Shown here: positions 28,056-38,118 of the stretch, piece after piece
Position numbering within the stretch: position 1 is the first letter of the stretch
Layout of the letters: each line of letters opens with the position of its first letter
Assembly (NCBI RefSeq): GCF_001298445.1
Contig: NZ_CP012036.1
Coordinates: 2,607,263 to 2,671,262 of the forward strand
DNA: 64,000 nucleotides
DNA from: Nostoc piscinale CENA21
Lineage (GTDB): Bacteria; Cyanobacteriota; Cyanobacteriia; Cyanobacteriales; Nostocaceae
Direction: 5' to 3'
Position numbers and translations under genes: made by a program
Notes under the pieces: generated by a model
Seen by the model: only the letters and a program-made list of their open reading frames with translations
The model's database searches: none
What the model was told of the DNA's origin: nothing

Positions 28056-29768
28056 TTAAAACTCCACCTGTAAGTTTGACATAACCTGTGAAATCGTCTC
28101 AGGATTACCTTGAGAATAATAGCCTCCATTTAACTCAGCAATTGCTTTTAAAACATCCGGTTGAAATTCACCTTCTTTACCATAACCAATCGTAAAAAAG
28201 CCAATTCTTTGGTCAGTTGCAAAACCGCTTTTTTGCAATTCTTCTTCTAATTCATTCAACTTAATATTTGAACCAGCGTCTTCACCATCAGTTAATATCA
28301 GCACAGCGTTAATTGCATCTTTACGCAGATTTTGTTGTAGCCAATTTCTCGCTTCTAAAGCTGCATCGTATAATTTTGTCCCACCATCAGCTTGCAGTCC
28401 ATTGATGAATTGCCAACCGCGATCGCGTCCTTGGGGTGTACCATCGACTAATACAGGCGGACGAATTACCGAATCAAAATCAATCAAGGCAATTTGTTCT
28501 TTCGGCCCCAAGTTCTTAATATAGTTTTGTAAAGTATTTTGTACAGCAGGCAATTTATCACCCGACATTGAACCAGAAGAATCAACAACAACCACCACCA
28601 ACGATGGTTTTTTCGCCAATTCTTGCCAAGATTTTAACATTGCATCCACAACTTCTGGCTTTGGTGGACGCAAGGAATCATACTTGGCTTGGGCTTCTAC
28701 ACCAAATTCAGGACGAAACTTAGCACCTAAAGCGACTCCTGGGGTTCCAGGACGTAAACCCAAATCTGTCGCAATTTTTTGTGTTTCTGGCGATCGCCAA
28801 TAAGTGATAAACTTTTCCGCAGCAGCTTTTTCATCTGCGCTTACCCAAGGTGCATTCGGGATAATCGCCCGCATATTAGAGGTAAAAGTAGCTTTGGGAT
28901 AAACAGCTTGATAACGCTGCTGTCCTGTTGCTAAACCGGAATTGGCTACAATTACACTCGACTCGTATACTGAACCAACCGAAGCCCAAAATGGCCCATT
29001 CTTGACCATTGCTTGGGCGAGAGAATTAGTCGAAACCCCGTAACGAGTAATTTTGCTTTGGATTTGCTGAATTTGGGGTTGAAACTGCTGCACATCCGCC
29101 ACAGTGATTTCTTCAGGACGCTTACCTGATACGCTGGCGTATTGGGCGACCAGAGTCTGCAACCCAGAATTAGAACGAGTCGGGGCAGAATGTACATAAT
29201 GAACTGTTAAAGGTGGCGAAGTTGGGTCAATATCACGGTGAGTTTTAGCCGTCACCAAAGCTTTGTAAGGATCTGCAAATTTCCGCAAACCATTGGCGAT
29301 ATCAGCTTGCGCCATAAAAACCATTGGCGTGTTCGCAACCAGTGGTGATTCTGTGATTTCTGGGATGTAATTTTTCCCCGGAAAAATTTGATTCATCCGG
29401 TAAATTAACTGACTGTGATATATGTCCCCATCTAGAGAAATAATTGTCGGAAAATCTGGTGCGTTGGCTTGTACTGTCCCCTTTTGCAATTGATTGGCTA
29501 AAGCCACTACCTCAGTCACAACATCACCACTACCCAAAGATTCGCATTTCACTCGAAAAGCTGTACCATTATCTAGCTTTGGTTGGGTAGCATTAAAATT
29601 TTTCGCCGCTTGATTACAAAAGTCACCCAAAGCACTACCGACTAGTAACTTGACTGTTAACCCTGAAAAATTATTATCAGAAGTTGAATCAGTGTTACAT
29701 CCCGTGACTAACACTAAAGTAGAGATTGCTACAAGATTGGTAACAAACCGAGACCTTTGAAAAACCAT
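28056..29768 (-). CDS. Lipoprotein with solute-binding domain fused to a von Willebrand A domain
   Basis: 570 residues from ATG 29768, which has GGGAGAAG just upstream; a longer frame to 29810 lacks a site. Signal peptide with lipobox LVLVTGC. Residues about 35-340 are a binding-protein domain with LVGSALGDFCNQAAKNF, SLDGDIYHSQL and SAPTRSNSGLQTLVAQY. Residues about 365-565 form a VWA domain with a complete MIDAS: DSSGSMSG, the DGGTKL threonine and LTDGEDAGS. VWA domains bind protein partners through a metal ion. First gene of a four-gene operon that ends with a related solute-binding protein but has no transporter. Probably an envelope-located sensing or assembly complex; the function is unknown. 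Confidence 0.82.
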   Translation of the reverse strand: MVFQRSRFVTNLVAISTLVLVTGCNTDSTSDNNFSGLTVKLLVGSALGDFCNQAAKNFNATQPKLDNGTAFRVKCESLGSGDVVTEVVALANQLQKGTVQANAPDFPTIISLDGDIYHSQLIYRMNQIFPGKNYIPEITESPLVANTPMVFMAQADIANGLRKFADPYKALVTAKTHRDIDPTSPPLTVHYVHSAPTRSNSGLQTLVAQYASVSGKRPEEITVADVQQFQPQIQQIQSKITRYGVSTNSLAQAMVKNGPFWASVGSVYESSVIVANSGLATGQQRYQAVYPKATFTSNMRAIIPNAPWVSADEKAAAEKFITYWRSPETQKIATDLGLRPGTPGVALGAKFRPEFGVEAQAKYDSLRPPKPEVVDAMLKSWQELAKKPSLVVVVVDSSGSMSGDKLPAVQNTLQNYIKNLGPKEQIALIDFDSVIRPPVLVDGTPQGRDRGWQFINGLQADGGTKLYDAALEARNWLQQNLRKDAINAVLILTDGEDAGSNIKLNELEEELQKSGFATDQRIGFFTIGYGKEGEFQPDVLKAIAELNGGYYSQGNPETISQVMSNLQVEF

Positions 29769-30061
29769 GCACTTCTCCCAAAATGATGAGTAATCTAGCA
29801 ATCTCTGCAATCAAATAGTAAATTCTGCTTCTATTGTGCGCTCAAAAAGTTAATTTTCAGTTAATTGGTTAAGTGTAAAAGATAAACATTATATCTGTAT
29901 AATAATCAAGCCGCATCTAGTTACACAGCATCTCTCCCTGCCTCCGTGCTAAGGACTTAAAATTTTGTAACAAATAGCTAAAAGCCGATAGGGAAACCGA
30001 TGTTTTATGGGATGATGGCAAAATAGACTACATCTGCCTCTTTATCTACAGGGAATCTCTT

Positions 30062-30701
30062 ATGGCTCTCCGTCTTGGTGATACAGTACCCAACTTTACA
30101 CAAGCGTCTACACATGGCGACATAGATTTTTACACATGGGCTGGTGATAGCTGGGTGGTGCTGTTTTCTCACCCTGCTGACTACACACCAGTTTGTACAA
30201 CTGAATTAGGTACAGTTGCCAAACTCAAACCAGAATTTGATAAGCGCAATGTTAAAGCGATCGCCCTCAGCGTTGATGATGTAGAATCTCATAACGGCTG
30301 GGTAGGTGACATCGAAGAAACTCAAAACACCACCCTTAATTACCCCATTTTGGCAGACGCAGATCGTAAAGTTTCTGACCTTTACGATATGATTCACCCC
30401 AATGCTAACGCTGCTGTCACAGTGCGTTCCGTATTTGTAATTGATCCCAACAAAAAAACTGCGTCTTTCCTTCACTTACCCCCCCAGCACCGGACGCAAC
30501 TTTGATGAACTGTTGCGGGTAATTGATTCACTACAACTCACCGACAATTACAGCGTAGCCACCCCTGCTGACTGGAAAGATGGTGATGATTGTGTAATTG
30601 TACCTTCTCTCAAAGACCCAGAAGTATTAAAAGAAAAATTCCCCAAAGGCTACCAAGAAGTTAAACCCTACTTACGGATGACTCCTCAGCCTAATAAGTA
30701 A
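30062..30701 (+). CDS. 1-Cys peroxiredoxin (Prx6 type), one frameshift
   Basis: About 212 residues when rejoined. The peroxidatic Cys45 is in the motif HPADYTPVCTTELG; the conserved Arg and the Prx6-specific C-terminal extension (ATPADWKDGDDCVIVPSL, FPKGYQEVKPYLRMTPQP) are present. Reduces hydrogen peroxide and alkyl hydroperoxides in the cytoplasm. The frame breaks in the A7 run at 30452-30458; with six A it reads DPNKKLRLSFTYPPSTGRNF. The C7 run just after it (30479-30485) is in frame. Divergent from the VWA-protein operon with a 293-base gap. Confidence 0.93.
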
Positions 30702-30838
30702 TGAATGCTGAGTGCTGAATACTTAGCACTCGGTAGATAAATTTTTAATTCAGTTTGTGTACAAGACGCAAAGAATAGTTTATCTTTGCGTTCTTTTGTA
30801 TTTAGATAAAAATGAAAAATCAAGCCAGCTTTTAAAAT

Positions 30839-31322
30839 ATGATGCTGCCATCACCTTTAATTCTACAAGTGCCGCCATCAATACAAATGACAGACCAACA
30901 ATTCTTTGATTTCTGTCAAGTAAATTCTCATTTACGTATTGAGAAAGATAGATTTGGACACCTATCAATTATGTCGGCTATTGATGAGAAGATGGCAAAT
31001 CTTAGTGGAAGTATCTTTGAGCAACTGCGTGTTTGGTCGCAACAACATCATGCAGGTATAATCTTTGATGCAAAGACAAGATTTAAGTTATCAACAGGTG
31101 CAAATAGATTACCTTATGCTGCTTGGATGAAATTAGACCGATGGAATACATTTTCGTCAGCACCAAAAGAATGGTTTATTCCTACTTGTCCTGATTTTGT
31201 AGTTGAAATTAGATTCATCAACCAGAACCTGCAATTAATTCAAGAAAACATGGCAGAATATATGCAGGAATCAGAAATAAAATTAGGCTGGTTAATAGAC
31301 CTTCAGCATCGCCAAGTATATA
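30839..31322 (+). pseudogene. Uma2 (DUF820) family protein, truncated by IS630 insertion
   Basis: About 161 codons remain of a family usually near 190. The Uma2 layout is visible: a start with MTDQQFFDFCQ, the strand RIEKDRFGHLSIM, KTRFKLSTGANRLPYAAWMKLDRW, CPDFVVEIRF and LGWLIDLQHRQVY. Uma2 proteins have a PD-(D/E)XK-like fold and are abundant in cyanobacteria. The usual P-D-A-A-W motif reads P-Y-A-A-W here, so the Asp is lost. The IS630-type element begins right after the TA at 31321-31322 and the normal C-terminus is missing. The longer open frame to 31459 is IS sequence. Confidence 0.75.
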
Positions 31323-32339
31323 CAGCACTTTGCGAGACTAACTGGTACAGTAGCAGCAGTGAGAAAAATAGTTTTGAAGTTGCTGACTGGAGCATAAAAG
31401 TACTCCAAGAGCTAAGAGTTGTTCGACGGCAAATTTATTATGTGGAGAAAACTTTCTGATAAATGCCTTGAGTTGCCACCATAAATGTTCGATGGGATTA
31501 AATTCTGGGGAATAAGGTGATAAGTAAACGACTCTGGCACCGACGGACTCTATCATCTCCTTGATACCTTTGATCTTGTGTGCCCTCAAATTATCCATTA
31601 CTACTACTGCTCCGGGCCATAATTGAGGCAATAGTTCTTCTTGAATAAATTGTTTGAAGTCATCACCCGTCATAGATTTGCCTAATGTCTTCATTGCTAG
31701 GATGGACTTGTGGCTGATTGCCCCGACGACAGTTACCCGACTTCCACGATAAAATGGCTTGACATCATACACCCGCGTTCCTTTTTTACTTCTGCCCAGT
31801 TCCCGCATTAACCCTAGCAATATTCCCATTTCGTCCAGGAACACCAAGTCATCTACAAATACATCCCGGATAATTTCCCAATACTCTAACCGTTTATTTT
31901 GTGTTGTTTCTCTGTGACCTTGGCTGCTTTTGAGTGTTTTTTTTGACTGTCAATTCTTGTTTTTGGAGAAATCTGCACATTGCACTCTCACTCAATCTGA
32001 CTCCTGTTTTTTCTCCCCAATATTCACAATATTCGGCTAGGGTATAATCTGGAAATTCCGCCACCATTTCCTCTATCTGGTGTTCATAACCAGACAGTTG
32101 ACTTGCTTTTCCTCCCGTTGCTGGTCTTGGCTGTAACGTTCCTTGTTCCCGTTTTTGCTTTACCAATCCTTGCACTGTATTTTTACTTACCTTGAATCTT
32201 GCTGCTACTTTCCTAATTGATGTATTTCCTGCTTCGTAAACACTAATTATTTTCTCTCTTAAATCTATTGAGTATGGTTTCATCTTATTTTTTACTTTAT
32301 CTTCTTAAATATTGTGCCTAACTGTTACGCAAAGTGCTG
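31323..32339 (-). mobile_element. IS630-family insertion sequence, 1017 bp
   Basis: Terminal inverted repeats begin CAGCACTTTGCG at both ends (12 identical bases, then weaker similarity to about 27). TA is present directly outside each end (31321-31322 and 32340-32341), as expected for IS630-type insertion at TA. The single transposase gene lies on the minus strand. Flanks do not rejoin into a recognisable Uma2 end, so more than a simple insertion may have happened. Confidence 0.92.
31338..32283 (-). CDS. IS630-family transposase (one frameshift)
   Basis: About 314 residues when rejoined. The N-terminal part is a helix-turn-helix domain (MKPYSIDLREKIISVYEAG, SIRKVAARFKVSKNTVQGLV). The C-terminal part is the DDE domain with VFLDE (first Asp), VVMDNLRAH (second Asp) and SPYSPEFNPIEHLW (Glu). 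The frame breaks in the T8 run at 31937-31944 (A8 on the coding strand); with seven A it reads KKTLKSSQGHRETTQNKR and on to the DDE part. The shift needed is +1, not the -1 of usual programmed slippage, so an extra base is more likely. If the extra A is real, the copy is inactive. Confidence 0.88.
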
Positions 32340-32341
32340 TA

Positions 32342-32577
32342 GTAACACTGCGAATTTAGTATTAGCTGGTGGGTTTGTCCTAAATGAACAAGGTGTGAAA
32401 AATGTGGGCAATGGCTATGCAGGAACTGCTGTTAACATTGATGATGCTAGTGCGATTTTTTCTCTTCCTAAAGTAACAAAAGAGGGATTAATCGACAAAA
32501 ATTATTCAAGGAAAAATGTGAAGCAAAATTTAGTGGGATTGCAGACATCCCAGTTGATTCCAGAGGATAAATATTAG
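32342..32577 (+). pseudogene. Unrecognised gene fragment on the far side of the IS
   Basis: Open frame of 78 codons from the IS edge to the stop at 32577 (NLVLAGGFVLNEQGVKN, YAGTAVNIDDASAIFSLP). It happens to be in frame with the Uma2 part across the IS but does not look like a Uma2 C-terminus. I do not recognise a family. It is probably the tail of another gene brought next to the IS by a deletion; a new gene starting inside the IS end is less likely. Confidence 0.35.
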
Positions 32578-32702
32578 TTGGTTATGTGTGGGATCTAGCC
32601 AAATCTATAAACACTCAAACTCTATATTATCTACATCAGTTGGCACTTAATAAAAAATATTTGCTTTGATTACCTGTTAATGTGTGATTGAAATTCCAAA
32701 AA

Positions 32703-34004
32703 TCAAATTGGCAGAGTAATCACAAACTTTGTTCCTTGACTAGCAGTAGACAAGCAGTGGATGTTGCCATGATGTTTATCCACAATAATTTGATAGCTGA
32801 TAGCTAATCCTAGTCCAGTTCCTTTACCCACAGGTTTAGTTGTAAAAGATGGTTCAAAAATTCTCGCTTGCACTTCTGGCGGCATTCCTAAAGCATTATC
32901 TTCAATGCAAATTGAAACAGTTTCTTGCTGATTATCAACAGACGTAGTAATCGTGATGGTGTATTGACAAGGTGATATCGCCTGTTTTGAAACGTTTTGA
33001 TGTAAATCATCAAAAGCATCTATAGCATTAGCAATAATATTCATAAAAACTTGATTTAGCTGCCCAGGATAGCAAGTAATTGGGGGTAGTTCACTGTATT
33101 GGGCGACAACTTCAATTTTAGGGCGATCGCCTTGGTCTTTGAGACGATGCTTTAAGAGCATAATAGTACTATCAAGTCCTTCATGAATTTGAAACTCGAC
33201 TTTAGAAGAAATATCAGCCCTAGCAAAAGTTCTTAAAGAAAGACTGATGTCTTTGAGACGCTCAATTCCTTGGTGCATTGATAAAAGAAGTTTTGGTAAG
33301 TCCTCATATAAATACTCTAAGTCAATTTCTTCGATGAGTTCTTCCACTTCTGGATCTGGGTCTGGTAGTTTTTGCTGTTGCAAATCCACCAAACGAAATA
33401 AATCATTTACATATTGTTCAATATAAGAGCAGTTACCACTAATAAAACCAATCGGGTTATTAATCTCATGACCAATACCTGCAACTAATTGTCCTAAAGT
33501 AGACATTTTCTCACTTTGGATAAGTTGTAGTTGAGTTTGTTGTAATTGTTGTAGAGAATGAGTTAATTCGGCAGTACGTTCTTGCACCCGTTGTTCTAAA
33601 GTCCTTGTGAGATGGGAGATTTTGAGATGTAGTTTTAGTCGAGCAATAACTTCTTCTTGTTGAAAAGGCTTAGTAATATAATCAACAGCACCAATTTCCA
33701 GTCCTTTAACTTTATCCGTAGCATCAGATAAAGCCGTCATAAAAATCACCGGAATATTTTGGGTAATATTATTAGCTTTCAGTCTGCGGCAAGTTTCAAA
33801 TCCATCCAGCCCCGGCATCATCACATCAAGGAGAATTAAATCAGGATGAGCGTATTCTGTTTGTTCAATTGCTGACTCACCATCTGTTGCCATCAGTGCT
33901 TTCCAACCACATCCCTTAATCGCTTCTGATAGCACCTTGAGATTATTTGGATTATCGTCCACCAATAAAATGTGCATTGGTTTCAAAACAGCTTCAGTAA
34001 TCAT
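32703..34004 (-). CDS. Response-regulator/histidine kinase (REC-HisKA-HATPase)
   Basis: 433 residues. Receiver at about 10-126 (Asp16-Asp17, phospho-Asp60, Lys112), a coiled-coil linker at about 130-165 (RTLEQRVQERTAELTHSL), the HisKA box GQLVAGIGHEINNPIGF with His179, and HATPase_c (NIIANAIDAFDD, IEDNALGMP, GKGTGLGLAISYQI). This layout is typical of cyanobacterial kinases controlled by phosphorylation of their own receiver. Its ATG overlaps the TGA of the upstream hybrid kinase gene (ATGA at 34004-34001), so the two are translationally coupled and very likely form one phosphorelay. Confidence 0.93.
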   Translation of the reverse strand: MITEAVLKPMHILLVDDNPNNLKVLSEAIKGCGWKALMATDGESAIEQTEYAHPDLILLDVMMPGLDGFETCRRLKANNITQNIPVIFMTALSDATDKVKGLEIGAVDYITKPFQQEEVIARLKLHLKISHLTRTLEQRVQERTAELTHSLQQLQQTQLQLIQSEKMSTLGQLVAGIGHEINNPIGFISGNCSYIEQYVNDLFRLVDLQQQKLPDPDPEVEELIEEIDLEYLYEDLPKLLLSMHQGIERLKDISLSLRTFARADISSKVEFQIHEGLDSTIMLLKHRLKDQGDRPKIEVVAQYSELPPITCYPGQLNQVFMNIIANAIDAFDDLHQNVSKQAISPCQYTITITTSVDNQQETVSICIEDNALGMPPEVQARIFEPSFTTKPVGKGTGLGLAISYQIIVDKHHGNIHCLSTASQGTKFVITLPI

Positions 34005-36821
34005 TGATGTGACTCCGTGGTGACAAATGTTTTCAAGAACTTACGGATTTTTGTAGTTTGGAAATTAGCAGTGAGTTTACCTAATGTATTGGCAAAAGCA
34101 GTAAATTGACTATCTTGCTTGATTAACTCAGCAATTATGGCCTCGATCGCAGGAATATCTCCCATCATGGACAAATGATATAGTTGTTGCAAAATATCCT
34201 GAGATGGCAAAATCAGTTCATTATCATCTATTGGCTCATTTTTACTTGGTAACTGCTTTGACTGTGATTCGGCATAAATCCAGTCCACATTGAGTAGCGA
34301 TCGCAGTGCATTTAATAGTTCATCAACTTGTAAAGGTTTGGGTAAAAAATGCTGTTGCACCAGCTTCTAAACTTCGTTGCTGATTTTCTTCAAAGACTCT
34401 AGCACTAGAGACAATAATCGGAATCAAACTTGTTTGGGGATTTTCTTGTAATTGCACCATTAACTCAAAGCCATCCATATTTGGCATAGCTAAATCCAGC
34501 ACAATCATATCCGGTTCATGTTCAGTTGCCACCTGTAGTCCTTGTTTACCATCAGTTGCTTCTAAAGTGCGACAACCAATTTTTTGTAGTAGACTACTCA
34601 ACATCGAGAGGTGGTTGCGATCATCATCAATAATCAAAATTCGTGGTACACGACCACGAATCCCAATTATTTTTTGATTGCTGACAGTTACAGTATGTGT
34701 ATTCCAGTCATGGGAAACTGGTATTGGTACTGTGATATCAAACCAAAATAAACTGCCTTCTCCTAAATTACTTTGCACTTGAATTTGACTACCCATCAAT
34801 CCAGCAATTCTTTGACTGATGGCTAATCCTAAACCTGTACCTTCAGATTTTCTATTTGCTTCACCTACTTGTTCAAAAGCTAAAAAGATTTTCTCTAATT
34901 GGTCTGATGACATCCCAATACCTGTATCTTCTATTTGGAAGCGAATTTTCTGATAAGTAATTTCTGGATTATTCTGGCTTTTTTGTGACAAATTTTGCTC
35001 AATCACATCGATTTTCAATGTAACGCTGCCGCTATCTGTGAATTTGATAGCATTACCGAGTAAGTTAATCAAAATTTGCCTGAGCCGCTTTTCATCTACT
35101 TGAATTACAGTTGCCAAAGAATTATCAGCTACGATGTTAAAGCCTATTTCTTTTTGTTCGGCTCGAATATTACAAATCTCGGTCACCCCATGTAAAAAAG
35201 TTGCTAAATGTACATTAGTTGCTACCAATTCTAATTTACGAGCTTCAATTTTTGAGAGATCGAGAATATCATTAATCAGCATGAGTAAATGGGAACCACA
35301 TTGATAGATAATGTTGACTCCTTCTCGATTTTTATCGGTTAAGTTTGGCGATAACTCTAGCACCTGGGCAAAACCTAAAATGCCATTTAATGGTGTACGT
35401 AACTCATGACTCATGTTGGCTAAAAACTCGCTCTTGGCTTCGTTAGCTGCATCAGCAGCTTGTTTGGCTTCCAGTAGTTCACGAGTGCGTTCTTCAACTT
35501 TAAACTCAAGAGTTTTAGAATAATCTAAGAGTTGAGAGTTGGCAATTTCTAGTTGTCGGTTGGCTTCTTCTAACTTTTGTTGTTTATAGGCATTGGTTGT
35601 GGCAATCACACTACTAATAAAGGCAGCTAACCCTGGTGTAACAGGAATCAACCAACCCTGTAAAAATATCCCATAGCCACCTACCAGAAAACCACCACTG
35701 ATACCTACTGTTGCCCAGAGAATTTTGCCGCCGGGAATGTTGCGCTGGGTACGCCAACTTGCTAAACACCAGCTACCACCAGAACCAATCAAAGACCACA
35801 AAATAATCCAAAATGACGTGGTATTGCCAGAAAAACCATGTAGGTTTGCTTTACCTGTTTTTGCTCCTTGGACTATTTGATGGGCAATATTGGCATGAAT
35901 TACAACTCCAGCTGTGGGTTTTTGAGCAGCAATCAAAGAGGAACTAAAGGGTGTGCTAAAGAAATCATTGGTACTGGAGGCCGTTGAACCGATAAACACC
36001 ATGCGATCGCGCATCATGTTGGCGGGAATTGTTTCGGCTAACACATCCCGCATCGCCACTGTGCGAAATGCTGTTTCGGCACCATACCAATTGAGCAGAA
36101 TTTGATAACCACCCACATCAGTATCGGAATAGCCTGCTTCTTGGTTTTGCAGGGGCAGATAAATTTGATGATTTAAGCGGAATTTCTGTTGCTCTTCGTT
36201 CACTGGTTCTAAAGAAATTTTTTCGGTTTCCAGATACTTGAGAGCAACCATAGTTGCCAATCCTGCTTTAATTTGTCCGGCTTGTTTGGTATCAGCAGCT
36301 GTGAGTAAGGCACGCCGTACATGGCGATCACCATCTAATACCAAATCTGCTAATCCCACTTGCCCCAGTTTTTGCAATTCTGGTGGGGGATTGACACGCT
36401 CCCCAGTAATTTTTTCCACCCCAATTAAATTAGGTGTGCTACGGAAAACTTCTACCAGTTGTTCATATCCTTTGCCTTCTGGTAAATCTCGGTAGAGATC
36501 CAAGCCAATGGCGCGGGGTTTTTGCGATCGGATTTTTTGAAGTAATTGCGCTAGTGACCCATCGGGAATCGGCCATTTACCAACCGATTGAATATCCCGT
36601 TCATCAATTGTGACAATCACGATTTCGTCAGCTATTATATTTTGCGAACGCTGTCGCATCCATTCATCACGAAGTTTCCACTCCGGCAAATTAAAAAGTC
36701 CCAATGACTGCCCAACAATAACTGTAAGAGCGACACTGGGAGTAATAATTAAAACGCTACGCGAGCGTTGCATCAAACTTTGTAATTTACGCCACATAAT
36801 TTCGCCGGAGGCACATAACAT
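34001..36821 (-). CDS. CHASE2-domain hybrid histidine kinase with C-terminal receiver (one frameshift)
   Basis: About 939 residues when rejoined. One helix (about 22-42), a periplasmic CHASE2 sensor (about 45-315, with IVIVTIDERDIQSVGKWPIPD and DRMVFIGSTASSTNDFFSTP), three further membrane helices (about 330-410), coiled coil, HisKA with His472 in SHELRTPLNGILGF, HATPase_c, and a receiver with Asp776. The frame breaks in the A6 run at 34344-34349; with five A the receiver continues as AFLPKPLQVDELLNAL and an alpha-helical tail to 34001. Met at 36797 is an alternative start. CHASE2 senses an unknown extracytoplasmic signal. Coupled to the next kinase by an ATGA overlap. Confidence 0.9.
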
Positions 36822-36875
36822 TGATTAGTATTCATCAGCCATGACTCCACTAACACTTGTCTGAGTAGAGGATAG

Positions 36876-36962
36876 GGAGCAGAGAGCGGGGCGCAAGGAG
36901 GAGAATAAAATATTGACCCAATTCCCCCTGCAACCTTGCCTCCTGCCCCCTGTACCCCTGCT
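36876..36962 (-). repeat. Dispersed G/A-C/T-rich repeat (copy 2, reverse)
   Basis: Read on the minus strand it begins GCAGGGGTACAGGGGGCAGG, includes TTGCAGGGGGAATTGGG, an AATATT centre and ends TTGCGCCCCGCTCTCTGCTC, matching 14107-14211 block by block. Lies between the CHASE2 kinase and DUF928 genes. Confidence 0.7.
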
Positions 36963-37008
36963 AGGTCTACACAGCATGTCGGGTTGGTGAACTACTAGTC
37001 CTCAGTCC

Positions 37009-37932
37009 CTAATTAGCTGATGCGACTAAGGGAGCAGTTGCAATATCCTTTAAGCTCACGGAAGAAAGAAGTTCTTGCCATTGCTTAACAATTGTGGGAT
37101 TGTCGGGTTGAGCAGTTTGTAGTGCAGCCATTGTTGCTACACAGTCATACCACACTCCGCTTTTACCAAAGGCAACTGCCCGTTGGAGAGCATCTGACTG
37201 CTGCATTGCTGTTGTCAATTCAGCAGTCGGCTGAATACGTTCAATCCAACCATCAACATAAGGTGTACTGGGGCTAAGTGTTCCATCCACCTTCAGCGCC
37301 AAGAACCATTGATAGTTTTTACCTACAGCTAAAGCAGGTGCATCTGCTGGTAATTTGATGGCCATAACTCCAGTTTTCCCAGTCACTGGAATGGTCATTT
37401 GATATTGGGTATTACCAGTTTCATCCTTGAGGCTGAATACAGCTTCTTCAGCATTAGAAGCAGGAAGATAAACCAAAACTGTCGGGTGTTCAGAAGTTGT
37501 AGTGCCGTAGAAGTTTTCCGGTAGAAGGGCTATCAACGCTGCTGGCCCGGTTGCTGCTACAGTTCCAGGATTCAAGTAGTAAGTACCTAAACGGGAAGCT
37601 CCTCCGTATGCTTGTTGGGGGGCGCTGTTATCTTTTTTAGGGGTAAAGATATTCCCACGAGAAGCCCCACCTGATGCCTGTTGGGGGGCGCTGTTATCTT
37701 TTTTGGGCGTAAAGAGATTCCCACGAGAAGCTCCACCAGTTGCTTGTCTGGGCGCACTATTACCTTTATTTGGTACAAATATACTGCCACGAGAAGCTCC
37801 ACCAGTAGAGTCTCTAGGCGCAGAATTTTTTACAGGTGGGGTAAATGTTACAGCATAGGCACTAGCCCATGTGCTGCTAGCAATGAGAGCGATAATGCTC
37901 AATGTGCTAGTTAGATATCGAAGTTTTTTCAT
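37009..37932 (-). CDS. DUF928 secreted protein with tandem N-terminal repeats
   Basis: 307 residues. Signal peptide (about 1-28, KKLRYLTSTLSIIALIASSTWASA). Residues about 33-120 hold four copies of a 22-residue unit of the form N-S-A-P-x-x-x-x-G-G-A-S-R-G-x-x-F-x-P-x-K. The DUF928 body follows (LIALLPENFYGTTTSEHPTVLVYLPAS, EEAVFSLKDETGN, DGWIERIQPTAEL). DUF928 proteins are exported proteins found beside CHAT, CHASE2 and haemagglutinin-type genes in cyanobacteria; their role is not known. The repeat region expands a motif usually present once. Same strand as the CHAT gene upstream, 186-base gap. Confidence 0.85.
   Translation of the reverse strand: MKKLRYLTSTLSIIALIASSTWASAYAVTFTPPVKNSAPRDSTGGASRGSIFVPNKGNSAPRQATGGASRGNLFTPKKDNSAPQQASGGASRGNIFTPKKDNSAPQQAYGGASRLGTYYLNPGTVAATGPAALIALLPENFYGTTTSEHPTVLVYLPASNAEEAVFSLKDETGNTQYQMTIPVTGKTGVMAIKLPADAPALAVGKNYQWFLALKVDGTLSPSTPYVDGWIERIQPTAELTTAMQQSDALQRAVAFGKSGVWYDCVATMAALQTAQPDNPTIVKQWQELLSSVSLKDIATAPLVASAN
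37592..37832 (-). repeat. 66-bp tandem repeats in the DUF928 gene
   Basis: About 3.6 units of 66 bases. Two central units are almost identical, with AAAGATAACAGCGCCCCCCA recurring exactly, which suggests recent duplication. Confidence 0.8.
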
Positions 37933-38118
37933 ATTTGACCTTATCCCATTGATGCAGTGATGGAAAATACTTTCAAGTCCATTGTGGGAAAAATTTCTAG
38001 AAGACTGAAAAGCTCTAGTGAATATGGGAACACTACTAGCATTTATATCTGAATCTCTGTAAAAAAACCATAAAGCTAATGTTTTCTTGAGGCAGACAAG
38101 CTAAGTAATATTACATAA

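Noticed and set aside
30479..30485. C7 run in the peroxiredoxin gene as the frameshift site
   Set aside because: The seven C are in frame (TAC CCC CCC); the break is at the A7 run 20 bases earlier.
31937..31944. Programmed frameshift in the IS630 transposase
   Set aside because: The shift needed is +1, not the -1 typical of slippery A runs in insertion sequences, and it matches the generic +1 artefact seen in unrelated genes.
32342..32577. Missing C-terminus of the Uma2 protein after the IS
   Set aside because: In frame but the residues do not resemble any Uma2 end.
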